DNA from: Schistosoma haematobium
Taxonomy: Eukaryota > Platyhelminthes > Trematoda > Strigeidida > Schistosomatidae
Reading direction: 5' to 3'
DNA: 64,000 bases
Assembly (NCBI RefSeq): GCF_000699445.3
Contig: NC_067201.1
Location: forward strand, 24,753,033-24,817,032
Part shown: piece by piece, positions 50,790 to 61,969 of the stretch
Layout: each line of letters opens with the position of its first letter
Position numbering within the stretch: the first letter of the stretch is position 1
Notes under the pieces: generated by a model
Seen by the model: only the letters and a program-made list of their open reading frames with translations
Database searches by the model: none
Told to the model about the DNA's origin: nothing
Position numbers and translations under genes: made by a program

Positions 50790-51060
50790 GAATTCGTATT
50801 CTACTGAGTAGAGACCTATTCCGTATTTGCCTTATCACTGCTGGTGACCGGATTCAGTAAAGCAAGTTAAAACAGGACCATTAGTTATGGTGACTGAATA
50901 TTCATTGTACACAGTTTCCACACTGGATTACTAAGAAAAGTGCATAGGAAAATTTTGTGATCGTTGACACTTGTCAGTGTGATTTGAACAAACGTTATCA
51001 AGCTTCACGATATGGCAAATCCCAAGTGAATTATTCTGTTAACGAATTTTTTTTATACTG
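50790..51060. repeat. Dispersed repeat, direct copy at 59460-59720
   Basis: Both segments share GACCATTAGT...ATGACTGAATATT and TTGTCAGTGTGATT with the same spacing. No coding signal is seen. Confidence 0.5.
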
Positions 51061-51299
51061 AAACTGATATTTTAATTCACCATTCTCTAACATCAAATAC
51101 TTCGAGGAATTTACGGCAATTAGGATTCAGTGATCTGTTGTACATCGTACTAATAACTATTACATACCAAACTGTGTTTCACAGTACACTCATGATACTA
51201 AACATTTGGATGTTATTCGAGTAGTTCATTTCAGTCTTAGAAGTAAATAAGTTGAAATTCCCATGAATATTTCTCCGTGATGTAAACAACAGTCATCAA

Positions 51300-52050
51300 T
51301 AGTAGTCAGTAAATATATGTACGATTCTACCGATTTGTGCGTTTACACAAAACTACTCACATCACATTCTATGTCGACATTTCATTATTTTAATGCAATT
51401 GACTAGAATACACTGACTGACCAATCACTACTGCAATCACTCGAATAAATAAATATTTCAATGTACAAAGTTATACTTCACGCTTTAGATCAGTGAATCA
51501 GTTTGACGTGACGAATTGAACAATATTCAACGTCGAACAACTTATTGAAGCATTTTCACTTCCAAGCACTTAACTGAAAACATTACGTTTCAGTGAGCTT
51601 ACCAAACAACCTTCATTCGAACACACATATGATGAGAATTTTGTCAGTTGAACATACTATACTTTGTAAAACTGTCAGCCAATTCCAATCCACCTACGAA
51701 TTTGACGACACCACAACATGAAGGCGTACAGTACGGTACCCCAGTGATTCGTATGTTCTATTATAACACTACTGAAATGATTGTCATGAAAGTTGACAGA
51801 CACATATCTAATGCATAATTGATATTCCCTATGTCAAATATAATGTGTTTGTTATTTAGTATTCGATCTACTGATATCGGTGTTCATTTCATGTTATGTG
51901 TGATGAGTAGTCTAATCAGTGATTAGAAATGATAATTCCAGTGGTTACTTCAATTCAGATTCACTCACACATTGTACATCTCATACTATTCAAATGATGA
52001 TTGCAGTCACACTTGTATATATATGCATATATTGTGTATGAATAACATGA
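51300..52050. repeat. Duplicated block, inverted copy of 1-750
   Basis: Reverse complement of the window's left end. It lies within the 9.4 kb interruption of the right arm, out of order with respect to a simple palindrome. No gene is seen. Confidence 0.75.
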
Positions 52051-53150
52051 AAGTGACTGAGATATGGACAACAGTTGTGTGTGGACACGTAGCAACAATC
52101 AGAAATAATATTTATGTAGTAGACTTGAGATACCTGAAATCGAAACAGTGAACATGATGGAACCGTTCAGCTTAACCGTTTCTCGACATTGTAAGAATGG
52201 TCGTTCGACTAGAATAGACATCTGTGATCATCCACCAAATGTCCGGATCCACCATTCAACCATATGCTTCCTTTCACGTCGATAACGCCTTGCCACAAAC
52301 AATCGTGATAAATTTGATCAGTTCCAATATGTAAACAGTAAGGTAGATCTGTACAACATGTAATCACTGATTACAGATTTGAAATCCGACTACAATGTGC
52401 ATGAATCGGAATATTATTCTGAAGCAATAATTCATTCCAAGAGATTCCTCATTCTATCTTCATCCTACTAGTATAGGTTTCAGAGCAAACACAATCTTTT
52501 CCCAATTTCCTTCATCCATCTTAACTGTGGAAAATATGTGGAATGTAACATCAACTGTGCGAACGTCATCAATTGACCATCACTGTACTCAATCTATTTT
52601 TGATAAAATTTCGACAGGTCTCCGCTCATCATTGCTTGGTATTTATTCAAATGCACATACTGAATGTACACTGTACTGTACACTGCACAGTTATGCCTAA
52701 TCCATAGTATAAATCTTTTTGACTTTTGTTTACTAAGTCTATAGTTCATGTAACGTTGTGCACGTTTCAGTTCTCAGTTTCCTAACTACAAATCTTAGCA
52801 TATTGTTGAGCAGATGTAGTTTACATTGCTAATCAGAACAACACGTACTTGATTGACATTTGTAAATTTGTGTATTTGGAAGATGTTTCAACACGAATTG
52901 TTTAGTTAGTATAACATTTTTCTTACCCGCTTCTCTTCCACTCTTTTGCGTATTGTTTTATACTACTTAATAATAATATTCAGTAAGTGGTTGTATTCGT
53001 AACAATTTTCACGCTTATGTTGTCAGACAAGTTGGTCGTGTCATACTCTGAAATATTTACATATACTTATAACGTTTATTGTATTTATAATTGCAATTAC
53101 TTTATCCAAATCACTATAGCAGTTATACACACTCTTTTGAGCGTTGTTTA

Positions 53151-53215
53151 AACGCAACAGTTTCCACATGGTTTTGTGCATTTGCTTGAACGCAACAGTT
53201 TCCACATTGTTCTGC
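53151..53215 (+). repeat. Two-unit tandem repeat, 38 bp
   Basis: AACGCAACAGTTTCCACAT starts at 53151 and again at 53189; the second unit diverges at its end. It lies in 52050-53545, where nothing else is recognised and which probably mirrors sequence left of the window. Confidence 0.6.
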
Positions 53216-53932
53216 TCTTGGTTCGGGTTTCGCATATTGATGAACTGTTATCAAGTTCAGACACAACTACCAGCTGTCATTTGCTCTGTCGTATGTTGTA
53301 ATTATTCTTTATGCTACTCTTACAGCAAGCGTCTTTTGTTTCATAAAAACGGACGCGTTAAACGTCACAGAAACCTCACAAACTGAGGTTTGTGTCTAAT
53401 TTTATGTATTATTGAATAATGAACCGCTAATCTAGACAAATCGTTGTTTTGCGAAATTCAGTTTTGTGCATATTTTCAATCTAGTGACCTGGACGCTTTG
53501 ATTGATCCAACACGAAATAAGTGATCTTCTTATTCGAACTTTTACGAACTGATATATACAAGATTAAAACCGTTTACTGCTTCATATTTTACTTTATGTA
53601 ATCAATGTACTAATTCCCTTATAACAAGTGAACGGAATAATTCCAATGATGATGATCGGTTTCGTAAGACGGACTTATATGTTCAGTAGTTTGAATATTC
53701 CGTTTCAAGCAATCAGTCAAATGGTGTCACTTACTGAAATAATCGAATCGCTCAACCTACTCGTCCAACAATCTCTTCAGATTGTTCACATATAGTTCAG
53801 TGTTATCCATGAAAGAAAACACGATCCAATCATCCTGTCAATTACAATGCATACGATTGTCCTTTCGACTATACATATGATCTTCAACAATTTATTTACA
53901 AGAACAACACTTGGTCAACAACAAGTGAATAG

Positions 53933-53938
53933 TTTATT
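53933..53938 (-). terminator. Polyadenylation signal of right PAN-like gene
   Basis: AATAAACTATTCACTTG on the minus strand just after the stop near 53948, matching the left copy. A second AATAAA follows at 53896-53891. Confidence 0.5.
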
Positions 53939-53947
53939 TACATTTAG

Positions 53948-54847
53948 TCACAGAATGTCTGACATAGTGAAGTACAATGCAGTGCAGTACAGTAAAGTAA
54001 AGTACAGTACAGTAGTAAGTAGAGGAACGAACGAAACACATTTACAACTTACATTGAATGCACAAGGAAGTGTACAATGGTTTAAGGATGTAAGATAAAC
54101 AAGACGAGAATGGTTTGAAAGAGTTACCGATGTACATAGATGGTTCACTGACATTAGTGCAAACCAATTACGTAAACATAAAAATCCAGTGAAGTATTCA
54201 CCGATAACTAACATTAAACAGATAGATATTCAGCAAACAGTTTACTTAATAAGAACTTTCATTATGATGAGTGATTTCGATTACCATGAATTGTACGTAG
54301 TGTACAGTGTGAACGTGTCCATTTGATAACCACAAAGATTCTTAATTAGTCACACTTAATAGTCTACAATTTAGTGGTTCGAGGAACATCAGATATGTGA
54401 AGCATCTTTGCAAACATAATAGTGGAAGGAGTTGCTTCGATGAGAGACGTTTAAACATTGTGGTTACTGATGTTATGAGAAATGTTGTTAGCGAAGGCTT
54501 TCTAACATTTCTGAAGTTCCGAGAATGTTGACTGGGACTTCACCCACACACACACACACAAAACTTATTTCACTCGTGAACTTCACTTAAAACTTTTCTG
54601 TAACGTCTGTCAACCGTTGCTTACTGATTGACTGACTGCTGACTGACTGACATTTTTATGGACAATGGACACTTGCTGCATTCATCAGTAAACACTAGAT
54701 CTGATCTACAGATTAACTTGACATTAAAGCACTTGCTTCTTTCTTTATGCCAACTACATGTGTGTCATTTCAGTTCACCGAATAAAACACCACAACTACC
54801 CTCAAACCATAATACACTGGCCCTAATTATGGGTATTCGAAACATTC

Positions 54848-54915
<68 letters not shown>

Positions 54916-55662
54916 GATAAACATGATTTCAACTTACAACAACACACTCTTCCTCCAATCACATGGTCAGTTGAATTGATGTTTATCGTAGCGTTTTCAA
55001 ACAGTCCAGAATACAGATTGCACCATTTCGATTCGAGCTGTAAATAAGGAGAAGTTTGAAATGTAACGTCTATCTGCTATTCATACATCAAATGGTTGAT
55101 GGATGTGGCATTCCCTCTAAAAATAATAATGATGATGATAATAATAACAGTTTCAATTGGACACTTGACATCTCAATGAAACGCTCCATACAGTCGAAAA
55201 TTGCAAACGTTTCTTATTCTCTACAACTAATAATAACAATAATATTTCTGTTAAGATATCAGAATATGTTGATGTTGAGATGAATCGGTGATAATCAATT
55301 CAACTGGAAGTATGTATACAGTGATATATCAGTTAGACATTTACATATTTAGTGAAAATGTATGTTAAACTTACAATTTGATATGTGTATAGATTACACT
55401 GTGGATGAGATCGGCATTCAGTAAGGCAGTCTGATTTCGTTCGGACTATCTTCAACCAGTGGTTTTGTGAGAATGTCTGCTCTGGCAATCCCAATCTGCT
55501 TATCCATTGTGAATAGCTGCAATGCATATTTGTATTACATTTGTGGCACTGCTCACATGAGGATAACAATGTCAAATGATTTGTCACATTTGTTTGTGTG
55601 TGCAAACAATATGAAAGATGAATTGATATGTATACAGTGATCAAGAATGAATATTGAATCAT
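53948..55662 (-). CDS. Right secreted PAN/apple-like cysteine-rich protein, about 215 aa, 3 exons
   Basis: Inverted copy of the gene at 5647-7245. Exons on the minus strand are 55662-55375 (96 codons) and 55037-54938 (100 nt; one codon shorter than the left copy, frame kept). A third exon is tentatively 54207-53948. The left copy's exon-3 acceptor (ATTGCAG) is mutated here, but an upstream TGTTAG acceptor at 54208 joins in frame and gives 216 codons with the stop. Exons 1 and 2 keep the signal peptide, the C-x3-C-x5-C motif, the W-C-N-L motif and the GGRVCC end, with scattered amino-acid changes. The product is probably exported. It is separated from the right micro-exon gene by a 9.4 kb insertion, whereas the left pair is only about 600 bp apart. 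Confidence 0.6.
54850..54911. repeat. (TTA)n microsatellite
   Basis: About 60 bp of TTA triplets in intron 2 of the right PAN-like gene, next to the exon-2 donor side. The left copy has only short TTA runs. Confidence 0.9.
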
Positions 55663-55704
55663 TTGATGTAACTTGAAATGTATAAGAAATGGTTTATTGT
55701 TCGA

Positions 55705-55765
55705 CAATATCAACTGCTGCGGCTGCTGGTGCTGCTGTTGCTGTTGCTGCAGCTGTTTATATAGT
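55705..55765 (-). promoter_or_regulatory. TATA box and interrupted CAG-like repeat upstream of right PAN-like gene
   Basis: TATATAAA on the minus strand at 55763-55756, followed downstream by mixed CAG, CAA, CAC and CCG triplets. The contrast with the pure CAG tract of the left copy suggests repeat expansion or erosion after duplication. Confidence 0.5.
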
Positions 55766-56649
55766 AGAGATGTATCAATTGATTGGTGGAATTTCCTATC
55801 TCCACAAGTTGACCAATTGGGTGGCTGCTAATTGATAAAATGAATAATTTCTAACCAGTTGGATGAATGCAAACTGTATTGGTCATTTATTTCATTATGA
55901 ATAGTCATTATGGCTCCCACGGTGAGTTTCTTCCAGTTTACATGCCCATGTTTTCGTCACTTATATGTTGATGTTAAACCATTTGAGGATACTGTGTCAT
56001 TTACTTCGTCAATTAAGTCTAGTTCCGATTGCATGTTGATGTGCACATAACTGATGTTTGTGCGTGATTCAGTGTTGCATTCTCGTTAAACATCATTGCC
56101 TTAAACCGACTTACTTATGTTCTTCTCGAATATCTCAATGCACTGACGATAACTGCTTCCTACATCACAACTAATAACAATTCAATTTTGATGATGTGAT
56201 TGATTTGAACAGAGATCATTCCGCTTATCATCTAATGAGCTCATCACTGATGATCGCAACATTACTTAAATTGAATGGGTTATCCATGAAAATCAATCCA
56301 TAATCTTAACTGTTTCTGTCCATTTTGAATTTCAATAGTGGAGCATGTGATTTTCTCAACAGAATGTGTTGGTTTAATGCATTAACACTGTGCTTTATAA
56401 GTTTCCAAACAAATTAATCAGTTCGCTTATGTTGTATATATGAAGCAAATTTCTCGTTTAGATTAGAGAACTAATATCAGTTTGTAAGACAGTGAATACA
56501 AGACGTGGGAGTGACTGTGAATCAGCCGACCTCCTTCTAAAATGTTTGTTACATTTTCCATCACCAGTCGTTTCTCAATAAACCGACCTTGACTATTTTC
56601 TATCGATTCCTAGTCACATCAAGTTGTTTAATTTAGCCGTAATATTCTG

Positions 56650-59460
56650 ACTTCAAATTGAGTTCATGTTAGATCTTTCGAAATATCATTATTATCTTTC
56701 AATTGGGATGAATTATTCACTAGCAAATGACAGTGTACCATTTAGGTTAGCTTATTCATTCTGACATCTAAATCACTTTCTTTCCTGACAGTCGCAACAA
56801 TACGCATAAGTGTAGCCATGAACCCGGTTTTCTTGACTTCTTCGTGTTTCTTCGTATACCGATGTACTGACCAACACCATCAATTCATAACCGTGTTCCC
56901 ATAACTGTTAAGTAATTTTACAATTTCACAAGTTACATCAAGTTGCCATGTTGGAATAAATCGAACACTAATTTTAACCAGTCTTGACTTTTTCACATAC
57001 ACGTTTAATCGTTTTAACGTAGCGCAAATAACAAGTGGCATTCGAGTATGACCTACTGAATAGATTGTAACTATCGAGAAACTAACTTCGTTGTCATTCA
57101 ATGGGATGGATTATGTGTAAGGTGAACGAAATAAATGGATGTAACTGGTCGCTATTCACGAACAATCATGGTGTCCACTTTACTCTCTGTGTTGCTATCA
57201 GTTTGTGTTATCTCTCTCATTGCACAAATGTATGGCGTATTAAATAGCACATTGTTTGGTGTTTGGTTTCGGTTCAAACCGTAATGTATTTTCAGATCGA
57301 TTAGAGTTGTCAATTGATTTTAGGCTAGTTAAACTCACTTGCATGTGTGCCCTTATCAGACGTGTATATTTCAAGAAATGTCGGATGACATACAGCCATG
57401 TGTACCGAATGTTTTTGTTTTGTTTAACTTTAATGGAATAAAACTAATGCCTCGAAATTCCTTCAGGTCCGGAGTTCTTTGGCAATATCTTAATAAGTAT
57501 CCGACTTTTCAAGCAAATTGTATAATTTTCATTTACAAATAGCCGAGATTTTCTCAACAGATGAAATTCTTTACTAATTGGAGTATTTCTTTTATTATCA
57601 CACCATTTTTCGTTACATCCACATGTCTTCCTTTGCACACCTTTACAAAGGCAGTGACTAATGTAGCTTTCGTAAGTGTTTTTAGGTGAAGTAAGTAAAT
57701 AATTCTTAAAAGAAAACGTAATTTGAATACGTGGACACAGTTTAGTCGAATCATCTGAGTAGTACTATCTTCTCAATACTTGTGATAACAAACGCAATAA
57801 ATAAGAATCTTCATAGTTTAAAGACTGATGTGTTACATATGAGATTTTGTATTGAAATATAAAGAAGTACATATACGTCTATTAGGAATAACTATCGTCC
57901 TGATATTCTTTACAATTAAGATAAAATCGTTGGTGTGTTCGTCACGTACGAGTTGAACTTCCGTTATCAGTGTTTCACAAACAGAAATTAGTCGGTCTTT
58001 TGTGCACAGATCGTAATGTCGAACGTTTCCATGTTAACAGTACACAATCAAATGCATCATGTAACAATAACCGTTGAACCTGACAATGAACGCTGTCAGA
58101 GCCTATGTGAAATGTACATTATGCTCGAACGCTAATATAAACAATGTTTGCCGAATTAAATACTTCCAATTAGATCGGTTAGTACTTATGAAGTCAGCTG
58201 AACAGAATTTACACAGTAAATACCGTTTTCAAGGTGAACCTTTCATCAAAAGTAATAGACATATTTGCAGTTAATAAGTAATACATATGAAATCTATAAT
58301 GGTCACTTTTACTTTGGACAGCCATCCACACTTTGTACTTCATTTCATACGTCGTGCAAGATAACCTAGCTTACAACATACAACCTAAGAACATATCACG
58401 GGATTTTTATTCTTCCAATGCAGCTTCTAGAGAACGATCGAAATATCGCAGCGAAAATCAGCCTTTTCATGTTGCCTGCAACGTGAAGCATTGAACAATC
58501 TAGTTATCTTGTTTATTAATGGCTCTCAGCGTAAAAGCGACAGTTATAAATGAATAACCAAATTATCTTCGTCAACGACTTTGCATCATCAGTTATAACG
58601 GATGTTCTTATTGTTACTCGTCGCGTTACAGGAAACTATAAAATAATAGACTCAAACAGAATGTTTACGTAAAATATGGCTGCTGACAGTAATGAGTTTC
58701 AACCAAAAAGTGATAGGAATCTTCAACACCAAAATCGTTCCGAACATAACCCATTTTGTGGTTAGCATTCAACAATAAATTAACTCTGATAGTACTGACT
58801 TGGAGCTATGACTTCGCATAGATAATGTTTAAATATGAGATTCCGCTTGAAAAATAATAATTTTGATCCGGTCAATGAAACAATGCCCACTTTTAACGAT
58901 TTCAACAAATATCATGATAACAAAAGGAACAAACATGTAAACACTCTGCGCTAGCTGTTATGAAATGTTAGAACGGATAGTGTAACGATTTCCTTCTGGA
59001 CAAACATACTCAGTGAATGATACCTATGAACACCGATGAAGTGTGAAATCGAGTGTGGAAACAGACTAGGATGAACTCTATTCACCACTGTTCATGTTCG
59101 TACACATGCTTTCATTTAAGATATATTGACTTTGTAAAACGATTCATCAGACTATCTAGTTCCACCTTTCCAGGAAACTCCAAAGTACAAATTTGAAAAT
59201 AATAAATCCCAAGTTACTAACATCAAAGGGCAATTCGTGACATGATCACAAATGTTTATTTACAACTATCTGTGATGTTTGAAATCTTCGTTGTTGTCCA
59301 TTTGGGTGGCGTTGGAGGATATTTTTGGAGATTTGTAGGTTGTCACTTGGTTTTCAGTAGCGATTCTCCCTCATTTATATGGTGAAATGAAGTAGAAACA
59401 ACTTTCAATAAGACAACAGAGAAAGACTTACTCATCTCTACTCACCATAAAAATCACATG
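56650..59460. other. No recognised gene
   Basis: This AT-rich stretch interrupts the right outer arm. Apart from the weak signal-peptide frame at 57168 it shows only short unconserved open frames, with no recognisable mobile-element coding motif. Confidence 0.5.
57168..57284 (+). CDS. Possible signal-peptide first exon or short ORF, 38 codons
   Basis: ATG at 57168 opens a hydrophobic start (MVSTLLSVLLSVCVISLIAQ) that resembles a cleavable signal peptide, then MYG and 15 more residues before TAA at 57284. In form it resembles the first exon of the micro-exon genes here. There is no clear TATA box and no confirmed downstream exon. It may be chance. Confidence 0.25.
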   Translation: MVSTLLSVLLSVCVISLIAQMYGVLNSTLFGVWFRFKP

Positions 59461-59720
59461 ATTGACTATTTAGTAGAGACTAATTCCGTATTCTTCTTGT
59501 CATTGCTGATGACTGACTTCTGTTAAACAAGTGGGAATAGGACCATTAGTCATAATGACTGAATATTGATTGTGCACAATTTCGACATTAGATTTCTGTA
59601 GAAAGTCAATAAGAAAACATGTAACTAGATCTCGTGTCAATTGACATTTGTCAGTGTGATTAGAACAGGCAACATCAAACTTCACGATATGACATATCCT
59701 CAATGAACTATTCCGTTGAC
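59460..59720. repeat. Dispersed repeat, direct copy of 50790-51060
   Basis: Same orientation and order of shared blocks as at 50790-51060. It lies inside the 3.1 kb interruption of the right outer arm. Confidence 0.5.
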
Positions 59721-59769
59721 AATTACCCTGTGCTAAAATTGAAATCTTTTCATTGACTGTTTGTAAGTA

Positions 59770-60700
59770 TCATATGCATCAATGAAATCACAGTAGTAAT
59801 AATGACTCAGTATCCTGGTTAACGAAAAGAACATTGTTTGAGCTGATATATTCATGTTACCACGAATGCATACACATCTAGATTATAACTCATAAATAGG
59901 GTTGACCCTCAAGTCATAGAACCTGTGACAATTTACCAACGGAAATATCGTTATGCGACGATCAACATTTTTCAATGTAAAATGCAGACATCGATTTCGA
60001 ATCAGTTTACGGATGATTTTGTGAGAAGTTGCAATCTACAATCTGTCATTCGTGGTTACAATTTCATCCTGATAGACATGAGGAATAAATGGTGTATATG
60101 TGATCCACAAAGTACTTTCAACTACCTTTTTAATAGGCTAGTTCAGGGTGATATCCAGATATTGGAATATAACAAGCTCATTTGTTGGGTATTGACGTTT
60201 CATCTATCATATGCCAAAAATAGCATCTGAATCTTACTATGATAAAGGATGTATTAGTTGAGGATACGGTTGACTTTCACCAAATAAACGATAATTCGTC
60301 TCGATTTATCTCCACAAGTATGAAACGAGATCATTTAGAATGTTAATCTTCAAACATTTTATGGACTTCTACAGGACAGTTACCTCACAATCGTATTTCA
60401 TTGTCGTTTAAACAAACTACTCAATGTCTGACAATATTTCATTATTTGAAGCCCCTTAAATCTACAGGAGTTTTGATCATAAATGAGATAAAATTGAAAT
60501 TCCCTTTACAAATGAGACATTTCCTATCTCTACCATTACTTTGACCTTTAACTTGAATTGTTATTTTGATTATCATTTTGTAAATAAACAACTTTATTCA
60601 TTCATATAATGCAAATTGTACTCTTAATATCATGTTTATTTATTCACATTATTCCTCCTTATTTCTCTGTTACACTAACGTATTGATATGTACTTAAACA
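59770..60700. repeat. Outer arm remnant, inverted copy of about 3500-4650
   Basis: 59830-59925 pairs with 4480-4580, 59930-60070 with about 4340-4470, and 60230-60660 with about 3570-4330, all inverted. It extends the right outer arm beyond a 3.1 kb interruption (56650-59770). No gene is recognised. Confidence 0.55.
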
Positions 60701-60868
60701 ATGAGATGTATAATCCGATTAACTTATTCCATTCATTGTTTATGCATCAGTGTTGTATATATTTTGTTTATAAACATTGTCAGAATGGGTTTTGTGGAGA
60801 GTTTTAGAAATTTTCACAGGTTGAAATCATGAGTCAGTTGAAGCTAGACCACCATTGAAAACCTGGAA

Positions 60869-60913
60869 GCACTGGACGGCCGTTTCGTCCTGGTATGGGA
60901 CTCCTCAGCAGTG
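60869..60913 (-). ncRNA. Intact Sm-alpha-type hammerhead ribozyme, minus strand
   Basis: Stem I CACTG/CAGTG, core CTGAGGA (60908-60902), stem II GTCC/GGAC, GAAA (60886-60883), loopless stem III CGG/CCG, and cleavage after GTC between 60875 and 60874. All invariant residues known for hammerheads are present. Confidence 0.75.
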
Positions 60914-60975
60914 TGCTCGCGCGCGAAGCCAGTAGGTCCTGGGTTCGAGCCCCGCGTGGTGCGGGATCGTGGATG

Positions 60976-61022
60976 CGCACTACTGAGGAGTCTCATACCA
61001 GGACGAAACGGCCGTCCAGTGC
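60976..61022 (+). ncRNA. Near-intact Sm-alpha-type hammerhead ribozyme, plus strand
   Basis: Core CTGAGGA (60983-60989), stem II GTCT/GGAC with one G-U pair, GAAA (61005-61008), stem III CGG/CCG, and cleavage after GTC at 61016. The stem I pair next to the core is mismatched (GCACTA against CAGTGC), which may weaken it relative to its inverted twin. Confidence 0.65.
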
Positions 61023-61379
61023 TTCCAGGTTTTCAATGGTGGTCTAGCTTCAACTGACTCATGATTTCAACCTGTGAAAATTTATAAACATTGATTAAAT
61101 GTTAAACAACACTTTGTCTTTATCTTAGATACCATATGGCTATAAGCGAAGTAAATGACAATTGCACAACAATAAGTTAAGATTTGTATTAAGAAAGAAA
61201 AAACATCATACAGGTACTATGTTGTATAAACTATAGACTGCATAAACAAAAATTAAAGAAATTGAAGATGTAACTGCAAACATTCTGTAGTGCCAAGATG
61301 TTCTTGAAAGTGAACTGATTACTGTAACAATTAGTGCATGATATTTACTTAATTGATGTTATAATCCTTTTTTTCCATT

Positions 61380-61960
61380 GTCAAGATGTGTGCGAAATAA
61401 CGGAAAACAATAGTTTTGGCTTTGAGATCAATGACAGTACAATGGAGAAAGAATACGAAATCCCTGGAAATGAATTATTGATCCAGAAAACAATTCATGA
61501 ATATCACAGTCTAATTTCAAATCTATGGACACTACAACAATATTCCATAAAATGATTCGTCAGAACAACCAGAAGGTTAGAGAATTTATCCTTGAATTGG
61601 AGGAACAAGCCGCCAAGCGTCATTTTGGTGATCGACTTCATGTGTAGGTGTGTGATCGGCCGATTGTAGGCATCAACATACCAAATCTGATGAGATCTCA
61701 TACAACTGCTGAAGTATTCCTTTCAAGATAATAGAACCGTGTGTATTAATTATGAGGCAGTGGATGAAGTTGATCAACAGAACATCAAGTATTTTACTAC
61801 ATTATTTAATTTTCCAAATCTGGAGTCTGCTAAAGCTGATGTATGGTTCATATGCAAGCCAGTCAAAACAACTGAAAACGTTACAAAGAACCATGCAAGT
61901 CTGTTCCGATTTTCATTGTTAATTCTATTTCGAATGAGTACATTCTAGGTCTTGAATAGC
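61380..61960 (+). pseudogene. Ty3/gypsy gag relic
   Basis: Frames around 61550-61640 read QNNQKVREFILELEEQAAKR followed by HFGDRLHV, then VCDRPIVGIN and INYEAVDEVDQQNIK. This pattern is typical of schistosome gypsy-type gag as I remember it. Stops at 61553, 61646 and 61730 and frame changes break it. The portion 61384-61555 (DVCEITENN onward) is in a different frame and may be a diverged gag start. No LTR is seen. Confidence 0.5.
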
Positions 61961-61969
61961 TTATACCCA

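Larger units (their letters stand above)
53545..56650. repeat. Right outer arm of the inverted duplication (PAN-like gene block)
   Basis: Inverted copy of about 4660-7740, beginning where the 9.4 kb insertion ends. Its last clear match is the segment around 56560-56640, which pairs with about 4660-4750. The stretch 55770-56650 is upstream of the PAN-like gene and shows no coding signal. Confidence 0.7.
60826..61085. mobile_element. Foldback pair of Sm-alpha-type SINEs with two hammerheads
   Basis: About 85-bp arms (60826-60908 and 60983-61080) are almost perfect inverted repeats, each ending in the SINE tail. Between them lies one tRNA-like head (60914-60975) with B box GGGTTCGAGCCCC. The plus-strand unit is complete from head to tail; the minus-strand unit lacks its head. 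Confidence 0.7.
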
